Source of the DNA: Planctomycetota bacterium
GTDB lineage: Bacteria > Planctomycetota > Brocadiia > JAJRTI01
Length of the DNA: 27,195 bases
Direction of reading: 5' to 3'
Assembly: GCA_024278415.1 (NCBI GenBank)
Contig: JAJRTI010000596.1
Location: forward strand, 1 to 27,195
The first letter of the stretch is position 1. Each line of letters starts with the position of its first letter. A program made the position numbers and the translations under genes. The notes beneath the pieces are model-generated. The model made no database searches, was not told the DNA's origin, and was given only the letters and a program-made list of their open reading frames with translations. Shown piece after piece: positions 7,829 through 15,175 of the stretch.

Positions 7829-10108
7829 ATGAATTTCCGAACCACCATCATCCTTCTCGTGATCGTGGTCGCAGGAGGCCTGTACATCGGCCTCGTGGAG
7901 CGCAAGCAAAAGAGCGCGGAGGATATTGAGAAGGCGTCCAAGAAAGTCGTGGGCATCGAAAACCTTGCCGACAAGGCTACTAAGATCCGCATCCAGGCCG
8001 AGGCCGGCGAGGCGATCGTGTGCGAACGCAACGGCGAAGGCGCTGACGCCAAGTGGACCATCTCCAAGCCGCGCAAGCTGCGCGCGGACAAGTCCGACGT
8101 GCGCAGTATCCTCAGCGACCTGGAGTTCCTGGAGAAGAAGGGCGTCGCAGACAAGCCCGACCTCGCCAAGTACGGCCTCGACAAGCCCCGCGGCAGCATC
8201 GCCTTCTGGATCGGAAAGGACAAGAAGACTCTGCTCATTGGCTCGAAAGCGCCTGACGGAAACAACGTGTGGGCCAAGATGGACGGCGTCGACCAAGTCT
8301 ACCTCGTCGGCAAATCCATCTTCGACAAGGCCAAGAAGGGCGTGAACGACCTGCGCGACCGCAAGATCTTCAGCGTGAAGAAGGACGACGTGACCCGCAT
8401 CGTGATCAAGCCTTCCAAGGGCGCGGAGATCGAATGCGCCATGGAGGCGACGGGCTGGGCGCTCAAGAAACCCGTGGCCGACCAGGCCAACAAGAAAGAG
8501 GTCGATAAGATCATCGACAAGCTCAAAGACCTCACCGTGGACAAGGAAGACTTCATCGATGAAGAGGGCAAAAACCTGGCCAAGTACGGCCTGGACAAGC
8601 CGCAACTCGTGGCCGAGATCTACCAAGGCGACGTGGCGCAGACGATGCTCGTGGGCAAGGTGGTCGATGGCAAGAGCGACAAGGTCTACGCCAAACGCAA
8701 AACCGAGCCCGCGATTGTCGAACTCAAGAAGGACTTCCTCGACGACGTGAAGAAGAAGCCCCAAGACCTGCGCGACAAGAAGCTGGCGCGGTTCGAAAAG
8801 GCGGACGTGACCGCGGCTGAGATCAAGGTGGCCGGCAAAGACATCTCCCTGAAGAAGGAAGAAGGCGACTGGAAGATGTCCAAGCCCAAGGAGATGAAGG
8901 CCGACACCACGGAAACCGAGAACCTCTTCGGCGACGTGAGCAAGCTCGAAGTGGCCGAGTTCGTCAACGACGCGCCCAAGGACAAGGACCTGGCCGCGTA
9001 CGGGCTCGACAAGCCCCAGGCCGAAATCGCGCTCACGCTCAAGGACGGCAAGGCCGCGCCCAAGCTGCTCGTGGGCGCCAAAAAGAAGGACTCGGACCAG
9101 TACTACATGAAGCGAGACGGCCAGGCCCCCGTGTTCCTCGTCGACGCGAAGGATCTCATGGAAAAGCTCGGCGCGGGCTACCTGACCTTCCGCAAGCACC
9201 TCGTGCTTGAATTCACCAAGGTCAACACCAAGAAGCTCACAGTCAAGCGCAAGGACAAGACGTTTGTCTGTGAGGCCGACCCGAAAGAGGCCGGCAAGTG
9301 GAACCTGACCCAGCCGATCAAGGCTGAGGGCGACAAGACGGACATCGACAACATCCTGTGGGATATCTCGTACCTGCGCGCAAAGACGTTCGTGGCCGAG
9401 AATCCCAAGGATCTGAAGCCGTACGGCCTCGACGCCCCCGCCATCGTGGTTACGGTCGTGTATGACAAGGAGATGAAGGGCGAGGCCGGCAAGAAGGACA
9501 AGGACAAGAAGAAGGAAAAGGTCTCCGTGACCAAGGTCCTCATGATCGGCAAGAAGGCCGGCGACGCGTACTACGCCAAGCTCGGCGATAGCGGGCTCGT
9601 GTTCAAGATCGGCGAGTCATACGTGAAGAACCTCCAGGCCGAACTGGCTTCCAAGACGATCATGGAGACCACCAAAGCCAACGTGAAGGCCGTGACCCTC
9701 GCGTACGCGGCCAAGACTGTGAAGTTCGAGAAGAAGGACGACAAGTGGCAACTCGGCGGCAAGAACTATGACAAAGACAAGGTCGACGAGATCTTGGACA
9801 AGCTGTCCTCGTTCCGCGCCAAATCCATCGCAGCCTACTCGGCCAAGGATCTGAAGCCTTACGGCCTGGACAAGCCTTACCTCACCGTGGGCCTCGCGGT
9901 GGGCGATGGTGAGAAGACGGTCATGATCGGCGCCAAGAAGGGCGACGACGCGTACTACGTCAAGGCCGGAGGCAAGGATTTCATCTACGTGGCCGACAAA
10001 GCTGACGTGGAGAAGCTCGAAAAGGAGAAGCCTGAGGCGCCGAAGCCGGTCCGGGCTGAGGCCAAGAAGCCAGCCAAGACCGGAGCCAAGGCTGCGGACA
10101 AGAAGTAG
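7829..10108 (+). CDS. DUF4340 protein with five tandem repeats
   Basis: A 759-aa protein with one N-terminal membrane anchor (about residues 5-24) and a long, lysine- and aspartate-rich extracytoplasmic part. The motif YGLDxP recurs at residues 115, 253, 391, 532 and 678, giving five units of 138-146 residues. Each unit has a stretch like RKLRADKSDVRSILSDLEFL before the motif and a VxLIGK/IGAKKxxxxxYYxK stretch after it, as in the DUF4340 family. Single DUF4340 proteins are about 300-500 aa. The tail is Ala/Lys/Pro-rich. The start at 7829 has CGGAGG eight bases upstream; a longer frame to 7739 reads through repeat sequence and is rejected. DUF4340 genes commonly follow GldF/GldG genes, so it is probably part of the same envelope complex. 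Its molecular activity is unknown. Confidence 0.88.
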   Translation: MNFRTTIILLVIVVAGGLYIGLVERKQKSAEDIEKASKKVVGIENLADKATKIRIQAEAGEAIVCERNGEGADAKWTISKPRKLRADKSDVRSILSDLEFLEKKGVADKPDLAKYGLDKPRGSIAFWIGKDKKTLLIGSKAPDGNNVWAKMDGVDQVYLVGKSIFDKAKKGVNDLRDRKIFSVKKDDVTRIVIKPSKGAEIECAMEATGWALKKPVADQANKKEVDKIIDKLKDLTVDKEDFIDEEGKNLAKYGLDKPQLVAEIYQGDVAQTMLVGKVVDGKSDKVYAKRKTEPAIVELKKDFLDDVKKKPQDLRDKKLARFEKADVTAAEIKVAGKDISLKKEEGDWKMSKPKEMKADTTETENLFGDVSKLEVAEFVNDAPKDKDLAAYGLDKPQAEIALTLKDGKAAPKLLVGAKKKDSDQYYMKRDGQAPVFLVDAKDLMEKLGAGYLTFRKHLVLEFTKVNTKKLTVKRKDKTFVCEADPKEAGKWNLTQPIKAEGDKTDIDNILWDISYLRAKTFVAENPKDLKPYGLDAPAIVVTVVYDKEMKGEAGKKDKDKKKEKVSVTKVLMIGKKAGDAYYAKLGDSGLVFKIGESYVKNLQAELASKTIMETTKANVKAVTLAYAAKTVKFEKKDDKWQLGGKNYDKDKVDEILDKLSSFRAKSIAAYSAKDLKPYGLDKPYLTVGLAVGDGEKTVMIGAKKGDDAYYVKAGGKDFIYVADKADVEKLEKEKPEAPKPVRAEAKKPAKTGAKAADKK

Positions 10109-10126
10109 CCCCACGCGACTACCCTA

Positions 10127-10154
10127 TGCCGCGGTTCCAGGCCGCGGCACTTTT
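10127..10154 (+). terminator. Rho-independent terminator after the DUF4340 gene
   Basis: An 8-bp perfect stem, TGCCGCGG (10127-10134) and CCGCGGCA (10142-10149), with a 7-base loop is followed by CTTTT. It sits 19 bases after the stop and closes the ABC operon. The T-run is short. Confidence 0.75.
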
Positions 10155-10188
10155 CGTTTACGGACGCTGTTCTGCCATACGGGAGGCC

Positions 10189-10367
10189 TCCAACGAATTC
10201 AGATAGACAACGAATAGGGAGGAAGGGCGGATTGGCCACGCATGTTGGCCTCCATGGTGTGGGGCCCATTCCGAACCAATGGCTCTTGGGCGCCAGCAAC
10301 CGTGGCGCGTCCGGGAGCGTTGTCCGTCGTCTTGTCTGTCATTCGTTGTCTATCTGAATTCGTTGGA
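10189..10367. repeat. 27-bp perfect inverted repeat framing the htrA upstream region
   Basis: Arms at 10189-10215 and 10341-10367 are perfect inverted copies (the left arm begins TCCAACGAATTCAGATAG). They enclose 125 bases that show no gene I recognise. No flanking target duplication is visible. The core GAATTCGTTG/CAACGAATT recurs upstream of thiL (26187-26225), suggesting a dispersed element family. Confidence 0.85.
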
Positions 10368-10394
10368 AGCTTCCGAAGGGAAGGAGACACCGCC

Positions 10395-11756
10395 ATGACC
10401 CATCACGCGAGACGGTTTGTCGCCGCGGCCATCGTGGCCACAGTGCTCCCCTGTGCGCAGGCCAGCCGCGCGACGCGGCGCACGCCGGTCGTCGTGGCCG
10501 TGGAAAAGACGGCCCCCGCCGTGGCGAACATCAGCACCGAAGAGGTCGTCATCCAGGGCTACCGCGATCCCTACTGGGGCTCTCGCGATCGCTTCTTCCA
10601 CGACATGTTCGACGACTTCTTCGGCCGCTACTACTACCGCAAGGCCAAGGTGGCTAAGCCCCTTGGGTCCGGCGTGCTCATCGACCCCGATGGCTATGCC
10701 GTCACCAACGAACACGTCATCAGCCGTGCGACGAACATCAAGGTGCACCTCTCGGGTTCGAAGACCATTTACGACGCGACGCTCGTGAGTTCCGACGCGG
10801 AGCAGGATCTCGCGGTCATCAAGATCAACTCCGACAAGCCGCTGCCGTTCATCCGCATGGGCACGTCGAAGGATCTCATGCCCGGCGAGACGGTCGTAGC
10901 CATCGGCAACCCCTTCGGCTACGAAAGCTCCGTCACCACCGGCGTGCTGAGCGCCACAGGCCGCGACATCCAAGTGCCCACGAGCAAGGGCAACATCGTC
11001 TACAAGAACCTCATCCAGACAACCGCGCTCATCAACCCTGGCAACAGCGGCGGCCCCCTCATCAATATGGACGGCGAGCTGATCGGCATCAACACGGCGA
11101 TTCGCGCCGACGCGCAAGGCATCGGTTTCGCCATCCCGGTCGACAAGGTCCGCGAGGTGGTCGCGACGCTATTCAGCTTCCAGGTCAAGAAGAAGCTTTG
11201 GCTCGGCGCGACAGTCGAGGCTGGCAAGGCCGGCGTCGTCGTGAAGTCGGTGTACGACCAGAGCCCGGCCCAAGCGGCCGGCCTGCGCAAGGGCGACGTG
11301 ATCGTGCAGGCCGATGGTGCGTCTGTGCGCGACCTGTTTGGCTATGCGAAGTACATGTTCAAACGCCGCGTGGGCGACACCGTGCGCCTGGCGGTTGACC
11401 GCCACGGCAAACGGCGCACGGTCGCCGTCAAGCTTCAAGCCGTGCCCAAGCCCTCGGGCGAAAAACTGGCCCAGAAGAAGCTAGGCCTCACCGTGCAGAC
11501 GCTCACTCCCGCGCTCGCCCGAAGGCTGCGCATGCGGCTGGGCGAAGGCGTGCTGACCGTCGACTTGCAGCCTGGCAGCCCAGGCGACGAGGCCGGCCTC
11601 AAGAGCGGCGACGTGATCGTGCAAATCGGGCGCTACCTCGTTCGCAACGTCGATGAGTTAGGCACCGTGCTGGAGGCCATTCCGGCCGGCGCCGTCGTGC
11701 AAGTCATTGTGGTCCGCCAAGGCAGCCTCGGCCGCACCAGGATCCAAGTGAGGTAA
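10395..11756 (+). CDS. htrA: HtrA/DegP-type periplasmic serine protease with two PDZ domains
   Basis: A 453-aa secreted protease/chaperone that degrades misfolded envelope proteins. A signal peptide covers about residues 1-24. The trypsin-like domain carries the full triad: His107 (TNEHVIS), Asp138 (DAEQDLAVIKI) and Ser218 (NPGNSGGPL). An aromatic, charged loop (about 53-80, RFFHDMFDDFFGRYYYRK) precedes it, as in DegP LA loops. PDZ1 covers about 265-350 and PDZ2 about 360-453, each with an (A/S)GLxxGDVI-type motif. The ATG at 10395 has AAGGAG eight bases upstream; the frame is open farther upstream but runs through an inverted-repeat element. It heads the operon leading into moxR and bat genes, which supports an envelope quality-control role. 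Confidence 0.95.
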   Translation: MTHHARRFVAAAIVATVLPCAQASRATRRTPVVVAVEKTAPAVANISTEEVVIQGYRDPYWGSRDRFFHDMFDDFFGRYYYRKAKVAKPLGSGVLIDPDGYAVTNEHVISRATNIKVHLSGSKTIYDATLVSSDAEQDLAVIKINSDKPLPFIRMGTSKDLMPGETVVAIGNPFGYESSVTTGVLSATGRDIQVPTSKGNIVYKNLIQTTALINPGNSGGPLINMDGELIGINTAIRADAQGIGFAIPVDKVREVVATLFSFQVKKKLWLGATVEAGKAGVVVKSVYDQSPAQAAGLRKGDVIVQADGASVRDLFGYAKYMFKRRVGDTVRLAVDRHGKRRTVAVKLQAVPKPSGEKLAQKKLGLTVQTLTPALARRLRMRLGEGVLTVDLQPGSPGDEAGLKSGDVIVQIGRYLVRNVDELGTVLEAIPAGAVVQVIVVRQGSLGRTRIQVR

Positions 11757-11761
11757 CCCAC

Positions 11762-12697
11762 ATGGCGCCGCGAACGTGGCAATGGCTAATGCTTGTGCTG
11801 GCGGCGCCCTTGCCCGCGTTCGCACAGGCGCAACCCACCTTCACGGCCAAGCTCGTGGCGAGCGAGATCGCCACCGACGGCCGCGCGGTCGTGGTGATTG
11901 ACGTGTCGTGGGTCGAGGTGGCCGGCCGCAGCCTCCGCGTACTCACGCCCCGCGCGCCTTCGCCGAAAAACTTGGAGCTGGAAAACGTCGCAACCGAAAT
12001 CACCAGTGCGCCGGCCCCGGACGGCACGCACCACCGCGTGCGGCTCACGTGCGCGTTCAAGCCCCTTGAGCCCGGCGACGCCGAGACCGGCCCCATCGAG
12101 GTGCGCTACCTGTCGACCGATCTCGCGCAGATCGTGTCCGGCCACGGCGTCAATGCGGACGGCCGGCAGCACTTCACGCACACGGTCAAGTCCATGTCCG
12201 TGTACGTCGCCAACCGCTCGCGCACGGTGCTGCTGATCGTGCTGGCCGCGCTGGCCCTGGTGCTGGTGGCCGCGTCCGTCGCCATTGTGGCCGCGCTCGT
12301 GAAACAATCAAAAACCCCAGCCGCGGAGCCGGCCTTGGACGCGGCCGCGAGCGCAGAGAAAGCCGCACTCGACCGGCTGCATGCCTTGCGGACGCTTCGC
12401 ATCGAGGGCGACACGAAAGGCTATGTGGGCCGCGTGGCCGAGTTGCTCTCGCAGTACGTGGCAGACAAGTTCGGCGCCGACGCCGCGGACGCGGCAGCCC
12501 TGGCAGCACACCTAGACGAACACGCCGCGCGGCGCCTCGCCGAACTCGTCGAGCGCGCCGAAAAGATCCAATACGCCGGCGACCCACCGACCGACGACGA
12601 GCTGAATCGCATCGCCGCATTCGCCGAGGATCTGCTGCGCAAGCAGATGCCTGACGCAGATGTGGACCTGCGAAGCAAGATTCGGATGAAGGAGTGA
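11762..12697 (+). CDS. Signal-peptide, single-TM protein related to BatD/DUF4381 proteins
   Basis: A 311-aa protein of uncertain function. It has a signal peptide (about 1-23), a beta-rich extracytoplasmic domain (24-150), one membrane helix (about 156-177) and a cytoplasmic alpha-helical tail. The tail, with LRIEGDTKGYVGRVAELLSQ and the later PTDDELNRIAAFAEDLL, resembles the tail of the 316-aa protein at 16751 (GQGKVKEFYYRLSNIVRHY and PTDDEINAACDAAVQLV), so the two look like paralogues. The layout is that of DUF4381/BatD-like proteins found with MoxR-vWA genes. It starts five bases after htrA, with GAGGTAA just upstream, so it is co-translated with it. Confidence 0.75.
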   Translation: MAPRTWQWLMLVLAAPLPAFAQAQPTFTAKLVASEIATDGRAVVVIDVSWVEVAGRSLRVLTPRAPSPKNLELENVATEITSAPAPDGTHHRVRLTCAFKPLEPGDAETGPIEVRYLSTDLAQIVSGHGVNADGRQHFTHTVKSMSVYVANRSRTVLLIVLAALALVLVAASVAIVAALVKQSKTPAAEPALDAAASAEKAALDRLHALRTLRIEGDTKGYVGRVAELLSQYVADKFGADAADAAALAAHLDEHAARRLAELVERAEKIQYAGDPPTDDELNRIAAFAEDLLRKQMPDADVDLRSKIRMKE

Positions 12698-12799
12698 TAC
12701 GTGAGGCGTGAAGCGTGAAACGTAAGCGGAGGCGCTTGCGGAGAGTAGCGCCCCCCCCTTACGTTTTACGCTCTCACGTTTCACTCCTTACGTTTTAGG
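12694..12799. repeat. Facing seven-base arrays upstream of moxR
   Basis: The left arm overlaps the stop codon of the preceding gene: GTGATAC, GTGAGGC, GTGAAGC, GTGAAAC, GTAAGCG (12694-12728). The right arm reads CTTACGT, TTTACGC, TCTCACG, TTTCACT, CCTTACG, TTTTAGG (12758-12799). Bases 12712-12726 can pair with 12758-12772 with one mismatch, and an inner 6-bp stem GGCGCT/AGCGCC (12731-12736, 12747-12752) sits in the loop. The moxR ribosome-binding site AGGAG (12797-12801) lies at the edge of the right arm. Confidence 0.92.
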
Positions 12800-12807
12800 A
12801 GTCCCCC

Positions 12808-13800
12808 ATGACCCACGACGTTGAACAAATCCGCGAGATAGTCGAGGAAGCCAGCCAGCACACGCAGCGTGTGATCGAGCAAGTGAGCCAAGTCATTGTC
12901 GGCCAGCAGTATATGGTCGAGCGTCTGCTCATGGGCATGCTCACCAGTGGCCACGTGTTGCTCGAAGGTGTGCCGGGCTTGGCCAAGACGCTTTGCGTCA
13001 CCACGCTCGCCCAGTGCCTCGAAGCCAAGTTCCAGCGCCTTCAGTTCACGCCGGACCTGCTGCCCGCAGACCTCGTGGGCACACAGATTTACCACCCTAG
13101 CACCGGCGAGTTTACGCCCAAGAAGGGCCCCATCTTCGCCAACATCGTGCTCGCGGACGAGATCAACCGCGCGCCGGCCAAGGTGCAGAGCGCGCTGCTC
13201 GAAGCCATGCAGGAGCGGCAGGTCACCATTGGCGACGACACCTTCCCACTCGAGGAGCCGTTCCTCGTGCTCGCCACACAAAACCCCATCGAGCAAGAAG
13301 GCACGTACCCGCTGCCCGAAGCGCAGGTCGACCGCTTCATGCTCAAGCTCAAGATTACCTATCCCAACAAGCAAGAAGAGCGTGAGATCCTCGACCGCAT
13401 GGCCAGCACGGCTCCCAAGGTCGGCGTCGAGCCGGTCATCACGCCCGCCGACGTGCTGCATCTGCGGTCCGTCGTCGACCAGATCTACATCGACGACAAG
13501 ATCAAGGACTATATCGTCGACGTGGTCTTCGCCACGCGCGAGCCCGAGGCGTACGGCCTGGAGGACTTGGTCAAGTTCATCCAATACGGCGCGTCGCCTC
13601 GCGCAACGATCTACCTCACGCTCGCGGCCAAGGCCCACGCCTTCCTCCGCGGCCGCGGCTACGTCTCGCCGCAGGACGTGAAGTCCATCGGCATGGACGT
13701 GCTGCGCCACCGCGTCATCATCACGTACGAAGCCGAAGCCGAAAACAAGACGGCCGAGGACGTGGTGCAGACCGTGTTTGACCACGTGGAAGTGCCGTGA
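12808..13800 (+). CDS. moxR: MoxR-family AAA+ ATPase
   Basis: A 330-aa AAA+ ATPase of the MoxR/ATPase_3 family, cytoplasmic chaperones that act with vWA-domain proteins. Walker A is GVPGLAKT (about 53-60), Walker B is IVLADEINRAPAKVQSALLEAMQE (about 114-137; D118-E119), sensor 1 is VLATQNPIEQEGTYPLPEAQVDRF, and the C-terminal lid follows. The ATG has AGGAG six bases upstream. The next gene is DUF58 and the bat genes follow, the classical MoxR context. The stop TGA at 13798 is directly followed by another seven-base array. Confidence 0.95.
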   Translation: MTHDVEQIREIVEEASQHTQRVIEQVSQVIVGQQYMVERLLMGMLTSGHVLLEGVPGLAKTLCVTTLAQCLEAKFQRLQFTPDLLPADLVGTQIYHPSTGEFTPKKGPIFANIVLADEINRAPAKVQSALLEAMQERQVTIGDDTFPLEEPFLVLATQNPIEQEGTYPLPEAQVDRFMLKLKITYPNKQEEREILDRMASTAPKVGVEPVITPADVLHLRSVVDQIYIDDKIKDYIVDVVFATREPEAYGLEDLVKFIQYGASPRATIYLTLAAKAHAFLRGRGYVSPQDVKSIGMDVLRHRVIITYEAEAENKTAEDVVQTVFDHVEVP

Positions 13801-13866
13801 GTGAAACGTAAAACGTGAAGCGTGAAGCGTGAAGCCGACAGCACTGCGCCGTCAACCATCAACCAT
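13801..13866. repeat. Mixed seven-base arrays between moxR and the DUF58 gene
   Basis: Directly after the moxR stop come GTGAAAC, GTAAAAC and three GTGAAGC (13801-13835). After a short spacer come two CAACCAT units (13853-13866), then a C-run and the DUF58 start. The two sides belong to different families, so no long hairpin can form. Confidence 0.9.
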
Positions 13867-13878
13867 TCCGCCCCCCCC

Positions 13879-15075
13879 GTGTCTCCCATCCCCAAAGAAG
13901 ACCTCCTCGCCCTGCTCGAAGAAGCCGCTGCCGACTTCTTGGCCGGTCTCGCGCCTGAGGGCGAGATGCCGGACGTGCTGCGACAGCAGATCCCCGACGC
14001 GGTCGAGAAGGCGCTGCCCGTGGGCATGGAGAGGCAGGAGCTGGAGGCGGACATTCTGGAGGAGCGCCAGCGGCAGGAGGACATCTTCCGCCGCGTGCAG
14101 CGCATCCAGATCAACGCCAGCCGCGCGGTCAACGACGTGCTCGCGGGCGAGTACGTGAGCGTGTTCAAGGGCCGAGGCATGGAGTTCGAGGAGGTGCGCG
14201 AATACCAGCCCGGCGACGAAGTGCGCACCATCGACTGGAACGTGACTGCGCGCATGGGCCACCCGTTTGTGAAGCGTTTCGTCGAGGAGCGCGAGTTGTC
14301 CGTCATGCTGCTCGTGGACGCAAGTTCGTCCGGCGACTTCGGCACGGCTGAGAAACTCAAGAACGACGTGGCCGCGGAGGTGTGCGGCATTCTCGCCTTC
14401 TCCGCGATCCGCAACAACGACAAAGTCGGCCTCATCATCTTCTCCGACGGCATCGAGAAGTTCGTGCCGCCGAAGAAGGGCAAGTCGCACGTGCTGCGCG
14501 TGATTCGCGAGCTGCTCGTGCTCGGCGCGAGGCGGCCCATGTCGCCGGCGCGCCGGCGCGCGCTCAGCCGCATCGTGAAGGCCGTGCCTCACTGGCCCGT
14601 AGGCTACCCCAAGCGCCGGGAAGCGCTCCAACGCGCCAAGCGGCTCGATTCGCCCGGCTCCCAGCGCGTGGAGACCGACATCGCCGGCGCGCTGGAGTAC
14701 CTGAGCACAATCAGCAAGCGCCGCGCGGTCGTGTTCCTCGTATCCGACTTCCTCGCCGAGGGCTACGAGCAGCAGCTCCGCATCGCGAACAAGCGCTTCG
14801 ACATCGTCGCGATCACGATCCGCGACCCGCGCGAGATCACCATGCCCAGCGTGGGCATGATCGAACTCCAGGACGCGGAGACCGGCGAGGTGCTGCTCGT
14901 GGACACGCGCGACGCGAACGTGCTCAAAGGCTTCGAGGTCCTCAATGCGGAACAGGCCCAAGAGCACTCGCGGCTGTTCAGATCCATGAACGTGGACGAG
15001 ATCCCCATTCGCACGGATGAGTCCCCCGTCGATCCCATCATGCGATTCTTCCGCCTGCGCGAACGCCGGCTGTAG
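13879..15075 (+). CDS. DUF58 (vWA-like) protein with N-terminal extension and insertion
   Basis: A 398-aa DUF58 protein, the usual partner of MoxR ATPases. The hallmark block FKGRGMEFEEVREYQPGDE, followed by RTIDWN, is at about residues 96-121 and the vWA-type metal site begins at D147-S149-S151. Two features are unusual. About 65 acidic, helical residues precede the normal family start (near FRRVQRIQI, residue 70). A basic Arg-rich insertion of about 40 residues (near 217-262) lies where most members pass directly from the LL loop to TDIAGALEYL. The GTG at 13879 is inferred because upstream starts (13822) would translate the seven-base repeats; no Shine-Dalgarno is visible. It is soluble by sequence. 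Confidence 0.85.
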   Translation: MSPIPKEDLLALLEEAAADFLAGLAPEGEMPDVLRQQIPDAVEKALPVGMERQELEADILEERQRQEDIFRRVQRIQINASRAVNDVLAGEYVSVFKGRGMEFEEVREYQPGDEVRTIDWNVTARMGHPFVKRFVEERELSVMLLVDASSSGDFGTAEKLKNDVAAEVCGILAFSAIRNNDKVGLIIFSDGIEKFVPPKKGKSHVLRVIRELLVLGARRPMSPARRRALSRIVKAVPHWPVGYPKRREALQRAKRLDSPGSQRVETDIAGALEYLSTISKRRAVVFLVSDFLAEGYEQQLRIANKRFDIVAITIRDPREITMPSVGMIELQDAETGEVLLVDTRDANVLKGFEVLNAEQAQEHSRLFRSMNVDEIPIRTDESPVDPIMRFFRLRERRL

Positions 15076-15082
15076 CCAGGTC

Positions 15083-15165
15083 GTAGTCATTAGTCATTAG
15101 TTGCTGGTCATTGGTGGATGTGGCACGCACAACGCACAATGACCAATGACCAATGACCAATAACC
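15083..15165. repeat. Facing seven-base arrays between the DUF58 and PpiC genes
   Basis: The left arm reads GTAGTCA, TTAGTCA, TTAGTTG, CTGGTCA, TTGGTGG (15083-15117). The right arm reads AATGACC three times, then AATAACC (15138-15165). GGTCATTGG at 15106-15114 is perfectly complementary to CCAATGACC at 15150-15158, giving a hairpin across about 35 bases. The next start follows ten bases after the array. Confidence 0.93.
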
Positions 15166-15175
15166 AGGTCCGCCC

